From the NCBI RefSeq assembly GCF_020524585.1, contig NZ_JAIVLK010000004.1, positions 186,001-250,000 of the forward strand: a stretch of DNA of 64,000 nucleotides, read 5' to 3'. Numbering within the stretch: position 1 is the first letter of the stretch; every line of letters starts with the position of its first letter. This DNA comes from Celeribacter naphthalenivorans. Lineage in GTDB: Bacteria > Pseudomonadota > Alphaproteobacteria > Rhodobacterales > Rhodobacteraceae. Shown here piece after piece: positions 35,404-45,398 of the stretch. The translations under genes and the position numbers were made by a program. Below the pieces are notes generated by a model. The model saw only the letters and a program-made list of their open reading frames with translations. It searched no databases and was not told where the DNA came from.

Positions 35404-36555
35404 TTGAGTAAGAGCACCCAAAAGGAGCTCCCCATCAAGGATTCTATCTCCCATACCCCGTCGCAGCCCTACGCCCGCGTCGCCGTTCTTGGCGCCGGCA
35501 GCTGGGGCACTGCGCTCGCCTCCGTTCTGGCCCGCAATGGCCGCCAAGTGCGCCTCTGGGCGCGTCGCCCGGACCTTGCCCAACGGATCAATGAAACCCG
35601 ACAAAATGCGGATTACCTGCCCGAGGTCGATCTTCCAAACGGTCTGACGGCCACCTCTGATCTCGCAGAGGCGCTGGCCGGTGCCGAGGCCGTTTTGATG
35701 GTCACACCCTCGTCGACACTGCGACCCATGTGTCAGGCCATTGCCCCGCTTATCCCCCAAGGCATCCCGATTGCTTTGGCGTGCAAAGGCGTCGAACGTC
35801 GTTCCGGCTACCTCTTGTCCGAAGTGGTCTCCGAAGAATTGCCCGGCCATCCGGTCGGCGCGGTCTCCGGTCCGACATTCGCGCGGGAGACCGCCTTGGA
35901 TCATCCGACGGCGGCGACGGTCGCCTTTCCGTTTTCCTATGCGGATCGTTTGAACCCCGAAAAAAGCCCGGCGGCGCGTCTCGCCGTGTCGCTCTCTGGC
36001 GGTGGCTTTCGTCCCTATGTCTCCGACGATCTCGTCGGCGTCGAAGTGGGCGGCGCGGTGAAAAACGTGATCGCCATCGCCTGCGGGATGATGTCCGGGG
36101 CGGGGTTTGCCGAAAATACCCGCGCAGCTCTGATCACCCGCGGCACCGATGAGATGAAACAGCTCGCTCAGGCTCTGGGCGGGTCGCGCGAAACCGTGAC
36201 CGGCCTGTCGGGCGCGGGCGATCTGACGCTGACCTGTAGCTCGACCACCTCGCGCAACATGTCTTTGGGCTATCAACTGGGCCAAGGGATCGCGCGGCCG
36301 TCCTGTTTCGAGGGTCGTCCCGTGGTGGTCGAAGGCGAGGTCAATGCCGTCTCCGTCACCGATCTGGCGCATCGCATCGGGGTGCCGATGCCGATCTGCG
36401 AAACCGTGCATGATGTGCTGCACAAAGGTGCCGATCTGCAAGCGGCCTTCACCGCGCTTTGGGCCCGTCCCATCGAGGCGGAGCCCAACGCGCTCGATCT
36501 CATGCTCACCCATCCCACCCCCAATATGCCGCTGCAATTCGGAGCCAATTCATGA
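35404..36555 (+). CDS. gpsA: NAD(P)-dependent glycerol-3-phosphate dehydrogenase
   Basis: GpsA interconverts dihydroxyacetone phosphate and sn-glycerol 3-phosphate. The dinucleotide motif GAGSWGTALA, the VSGPTFARE loop, the catalytic lysine in GAVKNVIAIACG and the GLSGAGDLTLTC segment are clear. No ATG starts this frame near the fold. TTG 35404 is used here; a strong AAGGAG (35422-35427) sits six bases before an ATC at 35434, which may be the true, rare start. Its stop overlaps the HAD phosphatase start (ATGA). Coupling to ggpS suggests it supplies glycerol 3-phosphate for glucosylglycerol as well as for lipids. Confidence 0.88.
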   Translation: MSKSTQKELPIKDSISHTPSQPYARVAVLGAGSWGTALASVLARNGRQVRLWARRPDLAQRINETRQNADYLPEVDLPNGLTATSDLAEALAGAEAVLMVTPSSTLRPMCQAIAPLIPQGIPIALACKGVERRSGYLLSEVVSEELPGHPVGAVSGPTFARETALDHPTAATVAFPFSYADRLNPEKSPAARLAVSLSGGGFRPYVSDDLVGVEVGGAVKNVIAIACGMMSGAGFAENTRAALITRGTDEMKQLAQALGGSRETVTGLSGAGDLTLTCSSTTSRNMSLGYQLGQGIARPSCFEGRPVVVEGEVNAVSVTDLAHRIGVPMPICETVHDVLHKGADLQAAFTALWARPIEAEPNALDLMLTHPTPNMPLQFGANS

Positions 36556-37358
36556 CTGTTCACGCCACACCGCGCCCGGCCATTGCGGCGCGCCGTTTCA
36601 CCCTTGCGACCGATCTGGATGGGACGTTTCTGGGCGGCTCAGAGGAGGAGCGCAAAACGCTTTACGACTGGATCGAGGCCAATCGCGACACGGTTGGGCT
36701 GATTTTCGTCACCGGACGCGACCCGGAATTCATTATGGAGATGTGCCGCGAACAGGGGCTTCCGTGGCCTGAATATGTCGTGGGCGATGTCGGCACGACG
36801 ATTGCCCATGTCCGCGACGACGGTCATGTTGAACCGATCCCCGCACTTGAGGCCGATATTGCCACGCGCTGGAACGACAAAGGCGACGCCGTGCGCGGCA
36901 CGCTCGATGGCGTGTCCGGCCTGACGCTTCAGCCGACGCCGTTTCGCTACCGCGTGAGTTACGATCTGACGCCTTCGACCTATGACGCCACCGCCGAAGT
37001 GCTGGTCGAGGAGTTGGGTCTCGACTGGCTCATCTCTGACAACCGCTATTTCGACGTGCTGCCCAAAGGCGTCTCGAAAGGTCCGTCGATCAAGCGGCTC
37101 ATTGCGCATCTCGGCATTCCCGAGACCCGCGTGCTCTGCGCCGGGGACACGATGAATGACCTGTCGATGCTGATCTCCGGTCTGCCGGCTGTGGCGGTCG
37201 GCAATTCGGAGGCCCCGCTCAAACAGCGGCTCTATGGCCGCGACACGGTCTATCACGCGACGGGCTTCGGTGCTGCGGGCATCCTTGAGGCCATCACCGC
37301 GTTCGACCTGCATGATGCCCCGGATCATGCTTCAAATCTCGCCCTGAAAGGAGCCTGA
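36552..37358 (+). CDS. HAD-family phosphatase, probable glucosylglycerol-phosphate phosphatase
   Basis: A 268-residue HAD-IIB (Cof/sucrose-phosphatase-like) enzyme. The catalytic DLDGTFLGG motif (about residues 18-26), the threonine motif (FVTGR), the lysine motif (GVSKGPSIKRL) and the acidic motif (CAGDTMNDLSML) are complete. It is translationally coupled to gpsA and lies one base before ggpS, so it most likely removes phosphate from glucosylglycerol phosphate. Trehalose-6-phosphate phosphatase would be the alternative if the neighbour made trehalose. Confidence 0.8.
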   Translation: MTVHATPRPAIAARRFTLATDLDGTFLGGSEEERKTLYDWIEANRDTVGLIFVTGRDPEFIMEMCREQGLPWPEYVVGDVGTTIAHVRDDGHVEPIPALEADIATRWNDKGDAVRGTLDGVSGLTLQPTPFRYRVSYDLTPSTYDATAEVLVEELGLDWLISDNRYFDVLPKGVSKGPSIKRLIAHLGIPETRVLCAGDTMNDLSMLISGLPAVAVGNSEAPLKQRLYGRDTVYHATGFGAAGILEAITAFDLHDAPDHASNLALKGA

Positions 37359-37359
37359 T

Positions 37360-38871
37360 ATGTCTTCCAATCTTGTGATCGTTTACCACCGCCAGCCTTA
37401 CGAAGAGGTCGAGGTGAATGGCAAAATCGAGTACCGCGAAAACAAAAGCCCGAATGGCATCGTGCCGACGCTCAAAAGCTTTTTCGGACGGGTCGACAAG
37501 GGCGCTTGGATCGCGTGGAAACACGCCGACGATCCGGCGAACCCTGACTTTGAACGGGTGATCGAGATCGACGATGCTTACGGCAAATACACCGTTTCGC
37601 GCCTGCCCCTGACGCCGGAGCAGGTGACGAGTTTCTACCATGTCTCCTCGAAAGAGGCCTTTTGGCCGATCCTTCACGGTTTCAAGGAACGCTACAATTA
37701 CGACCCGGTCGATTGGCCGACCTTCCGCGAGGTGAACTGGGCCTTTGCCGAGGCCGCCGCCGCCGAGGCCGCCGAGGGCGCCGTGGTCTGGGTGCATGAC
37801 TACAACCTTTGGCTGGTGCCGGGCTATCTGCGCACGCTGCGTCCCGATGTGAAGATCAGTTTCTTCCACCATACGCCCTTTCCGAACGCCGATATTTTCA
37901 ATGTGCTGCCGTGGCGCAAGGAAATTCTCGAAAGCCTATTGGCCTGCGATGTCGTCGGTTTCCACATCCCGCGCTACGTGAACAATTTCGTCTCCGCCGC
38001 GCGGTCGCTCTTGGAGGTTGAGACGCTGAAACGGGAGAAGGTGAAGCCGGAGCTGGCCTCTGAGACCTCAGCGCTTTCCGAGCAATCCGTGGTGACCGAG
38101 GTGGGCTATAACGACCGCACCGTGCGGCTTCAGGCCAGCCCTGTGGGCGTCGATGTCGACTATATCGAAAGCCTTGCGCAAAGCGACAAGACGGCGGTCA
38201 AGGTCAAGGAGATCAAGCAAGAGATCGGCGACGGTCAGTTGATCCTCTCGGTCGGGCGCACCGACTACACCAAGGGCGGCATCGAACAGCTCGAAAGCTA
38301 TGAGCGCCTGTTGGAAACCCGCCCCGATCTGCGTGGCAAGGTGCGGTTGATGCATGTTTCCGTGGCGGCCAATTCCAACATGACCGCCTATGAGGAAATT
38401 CAACGCGATCTCGAACATCTCGCGGGTAAAATCAACGGGCGCTATGGCACGTTTGAATGGCAACCCATCGCGCTGATTTCGCGGCCTGTGCCGTTTGAGG
38501 ATTTGGTGGCCTATTATCGCGCTGCCGATGTCGCCTGGATCACGCCCTTGGCGGATGGCATGAACCTCGTGTGCAAGGAATATTGCGCCGCGCGCACCGA
38601 TGAGGACGGGGTTCTGGTGCTGTCGGAATTTGCAGGCGCCGCGGTCGAATTGGCCGCCGCCGTGCCGACCAATCCGTTCTCGCACAAATCGATGGATGGC
38701 GCGATCCAGTTTGCGCTCGACCTGCCGCCAGAGGAGCGCCGAGGCCGGATGATCTCCAATCGCAAGATGGTCAAACTGCAGGACATCCGCTTCTGGGCCG
38801 AGGATCAGATGCAGGCCTTTGGCGCGGGCGAAGTGCCGCTCGATTTGATCACCGGTGGCCAAGCGGCCTGA
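37360..38871 (+). CDS. ggpS: Glucosylglycerol-phosphate synthase (GT20 family)
   Basis: A 503-residue GT20 glycosyltransferase. Compared with trehalose-6-phosphate synthases, it carries features I associate with cyanobacterial GgpS, notably VYHRQPYEEVEVNGK at the start and SPNGIVPTLKSFFGRV. GgpS transfers glucose from ADP-glucose to glycerol 3-phosphate, the first step of glucosylglycerol osmolyte synthesis. The adjoining gpsA (donor of glycerol 3-phosphate) and HAD phosphatase complete the pathway. Active-site regions HDYNLWLVPG, FFHHTPFPNADIF and SVGRTDYTKG are intact. Otsa-type trehalose activity is less likely given gpsA. Confidence 0.85.
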   Translation: MSSNLVIVYHRQPYEEVEVNGKIEYRENKSPNGIVPTLKSFFGRVDKGAWIAWKHADDPANPDFERVIEIDDAYGKYTVSRLPLTPEQVTSFYHVSSKEAFWPILHGFKERYNYDPVDWPTFREVNWAFAEAAAAEAAEGAVVWVHDYNLWLVPGYLRTLRPDVKISFFHHTPFPNADIFNVLPWRKEILESLLACDVVGFHIPRYVNNFVSAARSLLEVETLKREKVKPELASETSALSEQSVVTEVGYNDRTVRLQASPVGVDVDYIESLAQSDKTAVKVKEIKQEIGDGQLILSVGRTDYTKGGIEQLESYERLLETRPDLRGKVRLMHVSVAANSNMTAYEEIQRDLEHLAGKINGRYGTFEWQPIALISRPVPFEDLVAYYRAADVAWITPLADGMNLVCKEYCAARTDEDGVLVLSEFAGAAVELAAAVPTNPFSHKSMDGAIQFALDLPPEERRGRMISNRKMVKLQDIRFWAEDQMQAFGAGEVPLDLITGGQAA

Positions 38872-38880
38872 GCCATAAAA

Positions 38881-38910
38881 AAGGCCTCCCGCTGGGGAGG
38901 CCTTTTTTTT
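38881..38910 (+). terminator. Bidirectional rho-independent terminator
   Basis: AAGGCCTCCC-GCTG-GGGAGGCCTT forms a perfect 10-bp stem followed by a T tract. Six A residues precede it (38875-38880), so the minus strand also has a T tract. It can serve both ggpS and the convergent CoA-transferase gene. Confidence 0.92.
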
Positions 38911-38918
38911 CACGTTTC

Positions 38919-40762
<1,844 letters not shown>

Positions 40763-40951
40763 TTAGGCGGAAATACCCCGGTCGATGCGCAGGAATTGTT
40801 TGACGCGGGACGCACCCTTCGGGCTTTGGCGTTCCCGGTCCATTTTGGCCCAAACGCCGGAGCGCCCGGTGGCACGATCTTGGCTCAAATATTGCACCAG
40901 ACGGCTGGAATCGGATTGGCGATGCGGTCTGTCTGTAATGTGGCGTGTCAT
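40763..40951 (-). CDS. Small basic hypothetical protein
   Basis: A 62-residue, Arg/Ser/Gln-rich, highly charged protein with no membrane segment or signal peptide. Translation support is strong: AGGAGGAG lies six to seven bases before the ATG, and a clear terminator follows the stop. I do not recognise a family. The composition resembles small nucleic acid- or ribosome-associated proteins, but this is only an impression. It is a monocistronic unit between the CoA-transferase and the MFS exporter. Confidence 0.65.
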   Translation of the reverse strand: MTRHITDRPHRQSDSSRLVQYLSQDRATGRSGVWAKMDRERQSPKGASRVKQFLRIDRGISA

Positions 40952-41045
40952 AAGGTCTCCTCCTCTTATGGAAGACCAGTATAGCAGATTCTGTCCGATG
41001 TGCGGCGATTCAGATCAAATCACGCAAAAACGAGATTAAATCCGC

Positions 41046-42257
41046 TCATGAAAAAGTTTGACGCCGATGCCAACGCCACAGGATCAGCCCGCCGGTCAAG
41101 ACGATCACGAGAGACAAAAGAAACGGCGCGCCGGGCATGTACTGCGCGGTGCCGGGGCGCGAGAAGATCGCGAAGGTTTCGGTCATCACCAAGGGGCTGA
41201 GGATGGTGGCGAGCGCGGCGATGGAGCCGGTGACGCCCTGCAATTCGCCCTGTTGATCGTCGGGGGTGGCGCGGCTCATCATGCCTTGGAGCGCGGGGAT
41301 GGAGATTGCGGAAATGCCCGACAGAACCGACATGATCCAGAGCATCGGCACGCTGGTGGTGAGGCCGAAGGTCACAAACACCACCGCATCCAGAAGGATC
41401 CCCGCCATGGCGACGCGGTAGGCGCCAAAGCGTTTGACCAGAGGGCCGACCAAAACCGCCTGCGCTAACCCCATAGAGACGCCAAAGGCAAAGAGCGTCA
41501 TGCCGGTGGCGACCGTGTCGAATCCAAAGCGTTCTTCGGTGTAAAACGCCCAGACAGCCGGGTAGACGAAATAGGCCAACTCGTAGAGGCCAAAGACGAT
41601 GAGCAACCCGGTAAGGCCTTTGAGCGAGCCGACGGCGCGGAAGGCGCCAAAGGGATTGGCGCGGCGCAAATCGAACCGGCGACGTTTTTCGGGCGCGAGG
41701 CTTTCCGGCATGACGAAGAAGCCGAACAACATATTGGCCCCGGCAATGACGGCGGCGGCATAAAATGGCGCGCGGGTGTCGATCCCGGCCAAAAGCCCGC
41801 CAATCATCGGCCCCAAGGCAAAGCCCAGTCCGAAGGCGGCATGGATATAGCCGAAATTGCGTTCGCGATCCTCTGGCGCGGAAATATCGGCCATGAAAGC
41901 CGCCGCCGTGCCGGGCGTGGCGGCGGTGATCCCGGCGATCAGACGCCCGATGAGCAAAAGCCAGATCGTCGGCGCCACAGCCATGACGAGATAATCGAGC
42001 ATCATGACGAAGAGCGCCGTCAGGAGGATCGGTTTGCGACCGAAGCGGTCAGAAAGGTTGCCCACCAAAGGCCCGAACAGGAATTGCATCACGGCAAAAC
42101 CTGTCGCCAAAACCCCGCCCCAGATCGCTGCATCGGCCAATGCGCGCCCGGTCAGTTCGCGGATAAGCGAGGGCATCACGGGGAAAATCAACCCGATGCC
42201 GATGGCGTCGATGAGAACCGTGAGAATGATGAACAAAATGGGCAGGCGTGTGAGCAT
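41046..42257 (-). CDS. TetA-family MFS efflux transporter
   Basis: A 403-residue major-facilitator protein with twelve hydrophobic segments. The TetA-type first helix (LFIILTVLIDAIGIGLIFPVMP) and the loop motif GNLSDRFGRKPILL between helices 2 and 3 place it with tetracycline/H+ antiporter-like exporters. ATG 42257 (MLTRLPI) is preferred over 42275. Substrate specificity cannot be read from the sequence; many chromosomal members export unknown compounds. Confidence 0.88.
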   Translation of the reverse strand: MLTRLPILFIILTVLIDAIGIGLIFPVMPSLIRELTGRALADAAIWGGVLATGFAVMQFLFGPLVGNLSDRFGRKPILLTALFVMMLDYLVMAVAPTIWLLLIGRLIAGITAATPGTAAAFMADISAPEDRERNFGYIHAAFGLGFALGPMIGGLLAGIDTRAPFYAAAVIAGANMLFGFFVMPESLAPEKRRRFDLRRANPFGAFRAVGSLKGLTGLLIVFGLYELAYFVYPAVWAFYTEERFGFDTVATGMTLFAFGVSMGLAQAVLVGPLVKRFGAYRVAMAGILLDAVVFVTFGLTTSVPMLWIMSVLSGISAISIPALQGMMSRATPDDQQGELQGVTGSIAALATILSPLVMTETFAIFSRPGTAQYMPGAPFLLSLVIVLTGGLILWRWHRRQTFS

Positions 42258-42311
42258 AGGCGGTATCCAAAACAATCCCGCCTTTGTGGCCGCAAGTTTG
42301 CGCCCTGTCCA

Positions 42312-43040
42312 TCACTCTTGCCGCACAATCCCGATCAGCAGATCCGCGAGCCGATCCGGCATGGCGAAAAACGGCGAATGCCCCGACGGCAGATGGTGGA
42401 TGTGATCCTCGGGCCAGCCTTGGACCATCTTGCGCTGTTCCTCAGGCGGGATGACGCGGTCGTTGTCGCAGATTACATAGTGACGCGGCAGCTCGGTCGA
42501 GGCCGCGGTGATATGGAGCGGCGTTTCCTGCGGGGCGATGGCTTGCGGGCCGAGATGGGCCTTGGCGAAGTCGGTGACCTCCTCGGGGCAATCGTGGTAG
42601 AGTGCTTTGATCCCAGTGTCCGCTTTGAACCGAAAGGCGCGGCCATCGTCGGTGCGTTCGATCAGGTCGAGCACAGGCTGATCGGCGGCGTTGCGGCGCA
42701 TGTCGGCAAGGCTCATCCCGTCTTGTGGCACATAGGCGCAAATATAGACGAGGCTGGCGATTTTCTCCGGCGCGGTCTCCGCCGCGGCCGTGATCGGATA
42801 GCCGCCCGCGGAATGGCCGACCAAGACAACCGGCCCACCGTGTTTCGCGATGTCGGCCAGAATGGCGTTGCGGTAGCGCTCCAAAGTGATCTCGGTGTAA
42901 TCCGTCCGGCTCTCTCCATGCGACGGCAGATCGAGCGCGCGGGCTTTGACACCCCGGCGCTCAAGCTCTGGCAAGAGATCGCGCCAGCTCCACGCGCCAT
43001 GGGCGGAGCCGTGGATCAACAGGATCGCGGGCTCAGCCAT
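42312..43040 (-). CDS. Alpha/beta-fold hydrolase
   Basis: A 242-residue esterase-like protein. It begins with ILLIHGSAHGAWSW (oxyanion region), has the nucleophile elbow GHSAGG, and ends with a catalytic histidine in LPSGHSPFF. This pattern resembles plant methylesterase/hydroxynitrile lyase-type hydrolases. The start overlaps the end of the upstream pcaD-like gene by eight bases, so the two hydrolases are cotranscribed and translationally linked. Substrate unknown. Confidence 0.85.
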   Translation of the reverse strand: MAEPAILLIHGSAHGAWSWRDLLPELERRGVKARALDLPSHGESRTDYTEITLERYRNAILADIAKHGGPVVLVGHSAGGYPITAAAETAPEKIASLVYICAYVPQDGMSLADMRRNAADQPVLDLIERTDDGRAFRFKADTGIKALYHDCPEEVTDFAKAHLGPQAIAPQETPLHITAASTELPRHYVICDNDRVIPPEEQRKMVQGWPEDHIHHLPSGHSPFFAMPDRLADLLIGIVRQE

Positions 43041-43947
43041 CGTCATGCTCGCCGTGGGAATGCCCGTGAGAATGGTTGTGAGAGTGATCGTGGTGATGGT
43101 GCCCATGATCGTGAGGATGATTGTTCAACATCGGCATGTGATCATGCGGGTTCGGATCGCGCCGGACATGGGCGATCTCACTCAGGAACTGTCTCAGGAT
43201 CGCGGCATAGTCTTCGGGCGCATCGACGGGCGGCAGATGGCCGGAGCGGCGCATCAATTGAAATTGCGCGCCGGGAATGACGCCCAGCGTTTCCTGCACC
43301 AGATCGGGCGGGGTCGAGCCGTCATAGCCGCCCGCGATGCCCAGACAGGCAAGCCGAAGCCCCGAGGTCGGCGTGTAGAAATCCGTGCCCGCGATGGCGG
43401 CGGCACAGCCGAGATAGCCCTCCAGCGAGGTGTCCAAAATGGACTGCCCCCAGCGCTTGGCCTCTTCTGTCTTGCGAAATCCGGGGGCGAACCAACGCTC
43501 CATGGTGGGGGCCACAAGGGCCTCCATGCCTTTGGCGCGCACCTCCGCGATGCGTTTGTCCCAGACGCTGCGCACGCCGATCTTGGCCGCCGTGTTCGAC
43601 AGCACCAGCGCACGCACCTGATCGAGCCGCTTGACCGCCAGCCCCTGCGCAATCAGCCCGCCGATGGAAATGCCGACAAACACCGCGTCTTGCACTTTGA
43701 GCGCGTCCAAAAGCCGTTCGGCATCGCGCACCAGCGCGCCCATCGCATAGGGGCCTTTCGGCACGTCCGACCCGCCATGGCCGCGCAGGTCATAGCGAAT
43801 GAGCCGCAAGCCTTCGGGCAGATGCGGCAAGACCGCGTCCCAGAGATGCAGATTGGTCCCCAAGGCATGGGCAAAGACCACGGGCGCGCCGTCTTCCGGC
43901 CCGCTCACCTCGACATTGAGCGACAGCTCTCCGATCTCGACCCGCAT
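43033..43947 (-). CDS. 3-oxoadipate enol-lactonase-like hydrolase with histidine-rich tail
   Basis: A 304-residue alpha/beta hydrolase resembling PcaD, which opens 3-oxoadipate enol-lactone in protocatechuate degradation. The FAHALGTNLHLWD start, the nucleophile S94 (VGISIGG) and H237 (RSGHLPPVDAP) are typical. After the usual end at about residue 260 there is an extra tail with 16 histidines in residues 268-301, alternating with Asp, Ser and Gly. Such a tail should bind Zn, Ni or Cu and is not part of the PcaD fold. No other pca gene is nearby, so the physiological substrate is uncertain. Confidence 0.82.
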   Translation of the reverse strand: MRVEIGELSLNVEVSGPEDGAPVVFAHALGTNLHLWDAVLPHLPEGLRLIRYDLRGHGGSDVPKGPYAMGALVRDAERLLDALKVQDAVFVGISIGGLIAQGLAVKRLDQVRALVLSNTAAKIGVRSVWDKRIAEVRAKGMEALVAPTMERWFAPGFRKTEEAKRWGQSILDTSLEGYLGCAAAIAGTDFYTPTSGLRLACLGIAGGYDGSTPPDLVQETLGVIPGAQFQLMRRSGHLPPVDAPEDYAAILRQFLSEIAHVRRDPNPHDHMPMLNNHPHDHGHHHHDHSHNHSHGHSHGEHDDG

Positions 43948-44010
43948 CTGGTTCTCCTTTTTTCAGGGCACCATAGGCGGGGCGCAGGGGAGGCTCAACC
44001 TCATGCGCGC

Positions 44011-44343
44011 CTAATGGGCGACGGTCGCCAACCCCACAAAGATGAACCCCATGCCAAGCGCCAGCCGCGGCGTGATCTGTTCACCGATCAGACAGGCAAA
44101 GCTCAAGACGATGGCCGTCTCGACCGCGATGACGATGAGATAGAGCTGGCTGACCGGGGCCTGCCGCAAAAGGATGATTTCGAAGATGATCGCAGCGAGA
44201 AGCCCCGCGACGATCAGACAAAGGCCAAAGGGCGAGGGCATCGCACCGGAACTGGCCACAAGCTTCATCCCGACGGTGGCAAGGGCATAGCCCGCTCCGA
44301 CCAGGACCAGAAACACCAAATGGTGCGTGGGAAGCGCAAACAT
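44011..44343 (-). CDS. Small multidrug-resistance-type membrane protein
   Basis: A 110-residue protein with four hydrophobic helices, the size and layout of the SMR/small DMT transporters. Helix 1 contains GYALATVGMKLVASSG, and the last helix ends in MGFIFVGLATVAH. The glutamate in the first helix that is typical of EmrE is not seen at the same place; E in the second and third helices (IIFEIILLR, IAVETAIVL) may replace it. Start ATG 44343. The substrate is unknown. Confidence 0.75.
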   Translation of the reverse strand: MFALPTHHLVFLVLVGAGYALATVGMKLVASSGAMPSPFGLCLIVAGLLAAIIFEIILLRQAPVSQLYLIVIAVETAIVLSFACLIGEQITPRLALGMGFIFVGLATVAH

Positions 44344-44496
44344 GGGACTCCAAAGATACACGAGTTAACACACGCGAAAGAGCCTATGACGCGGCGTGGC
44401 CCTGATACGCCGTGCAATCTGACCCTTTGCGCCGTTACGTTGAACGTCGCTGACCTTTACGTCAAGTCCGGTAAACCTGTCTTTCAGGCCTCTTTT

Positions 44497-45336
44497 TCAA
44501 ACCTCTATGCGGGCAAGGAACCGCGCGATCACATCGAGGCTTTCCGGCTCATCGAGAAACGGCACATGTCCGCGATCCTTGATCTCGGCGGCGATCATGT
44601 CGGGACGGCGGCGCTGCATTTCCTCCATCGTGCTCTTCGGCAGAAGATTGGAGTTCTCGCCTCTCAAAAGCGCCAAGGGCAGCCCGTCGAAGGCTTCGAA
44701 GAGGGGCCAGAGATCGGGCAGGGCGCCTGTGACGCTTTGCGCCTCGATGGCGTCGCGCAGGCGCGGGTCATAGCGCAGCTGCAGGCGGTTTTCGCCCTCC
44801 GTCCAGATGCGGCGGGCGTACGTGAGCCATTGATCGCGGCTCACGTTGGGGAATTGCGCGCCCAGGGCTTTGGGCAATTTGTCGGCGGCATCCTCAAAAC
44901 TGCGGTAAGCCGAGGGACGGCCAAGGTAGTCCATGATCTGCGACAGGCCTTGTGGGTCCATCTCCGGCCCGATGTCATTGAGCAAGACGCCCGCCAGCCG
45001 CGCCTTCGCGGTCACGGCCAGCGCCATGGCGATCAACCCGCCGCGAGAGGTGCCCAAAATGGCGGCCTTCCCGATCGCGAGATGATCAAGCAGCGCCAGC
45101 GCATCGGCGCTTTCCTGTGGGATCGAATAGTTCATCACATTCGGATCATGATCGGAGGCGCCGCGGCCGCGGCTGTCGAGGCGAATGATCTGCGCGTCGC
45201 CTGCGAAATGATCGACCACGGGGTCGAAATCGTCCATGTTGCGCGTGAGGCCCGCGAGACAGAGCACAGGCACGCCCGTGCCCTGAACGTCATAGGCCAG
45301 ATTGAGCCCGTCGGATGTGGTGAAATAGTGAACCAT
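44497..45336 (-). CDS. Alpha/beta-fold hydrolase
   Basis: A 279-residue hydrolase. The start (DGLNLAYDVQGTGVPVLCLAG), RLDSRGRGASDHD, the nucleophile elbow GTSRGG and the catalytic histidine in DRGHVPFLDEPE identify the fold. Members of this group include lactonases, esterases and haloperoxidase-like enzymes. An AAAGGGGGCGC site precedes the ATG. It is the third alpha/beta hydrolase within 3 kb but is separated from the other two by the small transporter gene. Confidence 0.87.
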   Translation of the reverse strand: MVHYFTTSDGLNLAYDVQGTGVPVLCLAGLTRNMDDFDPVVDHFAGDAQIIRLDSRGRGASDHDPNVMNYSIPQESADALALLDHLAIGKAAILGTSRGGLIAMALAVTAKARLAGVLLNDIGPEMDPQGLSQIMDYLGRPSAYRSFEDAADKLPKALGAQFPNVSRDQWLTYARRIWTEGENRLQLRYDPRLRDAIEAQSVTGALPDLWPLFEAFDGLPLALLRGENSNLLPKSTMEEMQRRRPDMIAAEIKDRGHVPFLDEPESLDVIARFLARIEV

Positions 45337-45398
45337 AGTGCGCCCCCTTTCTCAAAAGAGTGCCATGGAGCGGGGCGGATGAACAGTCTTAGATCGGC

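Noticed and set aside
37360-38871. Trehalose-6-phosphate synthase (otsA)
   Set aside because: Same GT20 family, but the N-terminal sequence and linkage to gpsA fit glucosylglycerol-phosphate synthase better.
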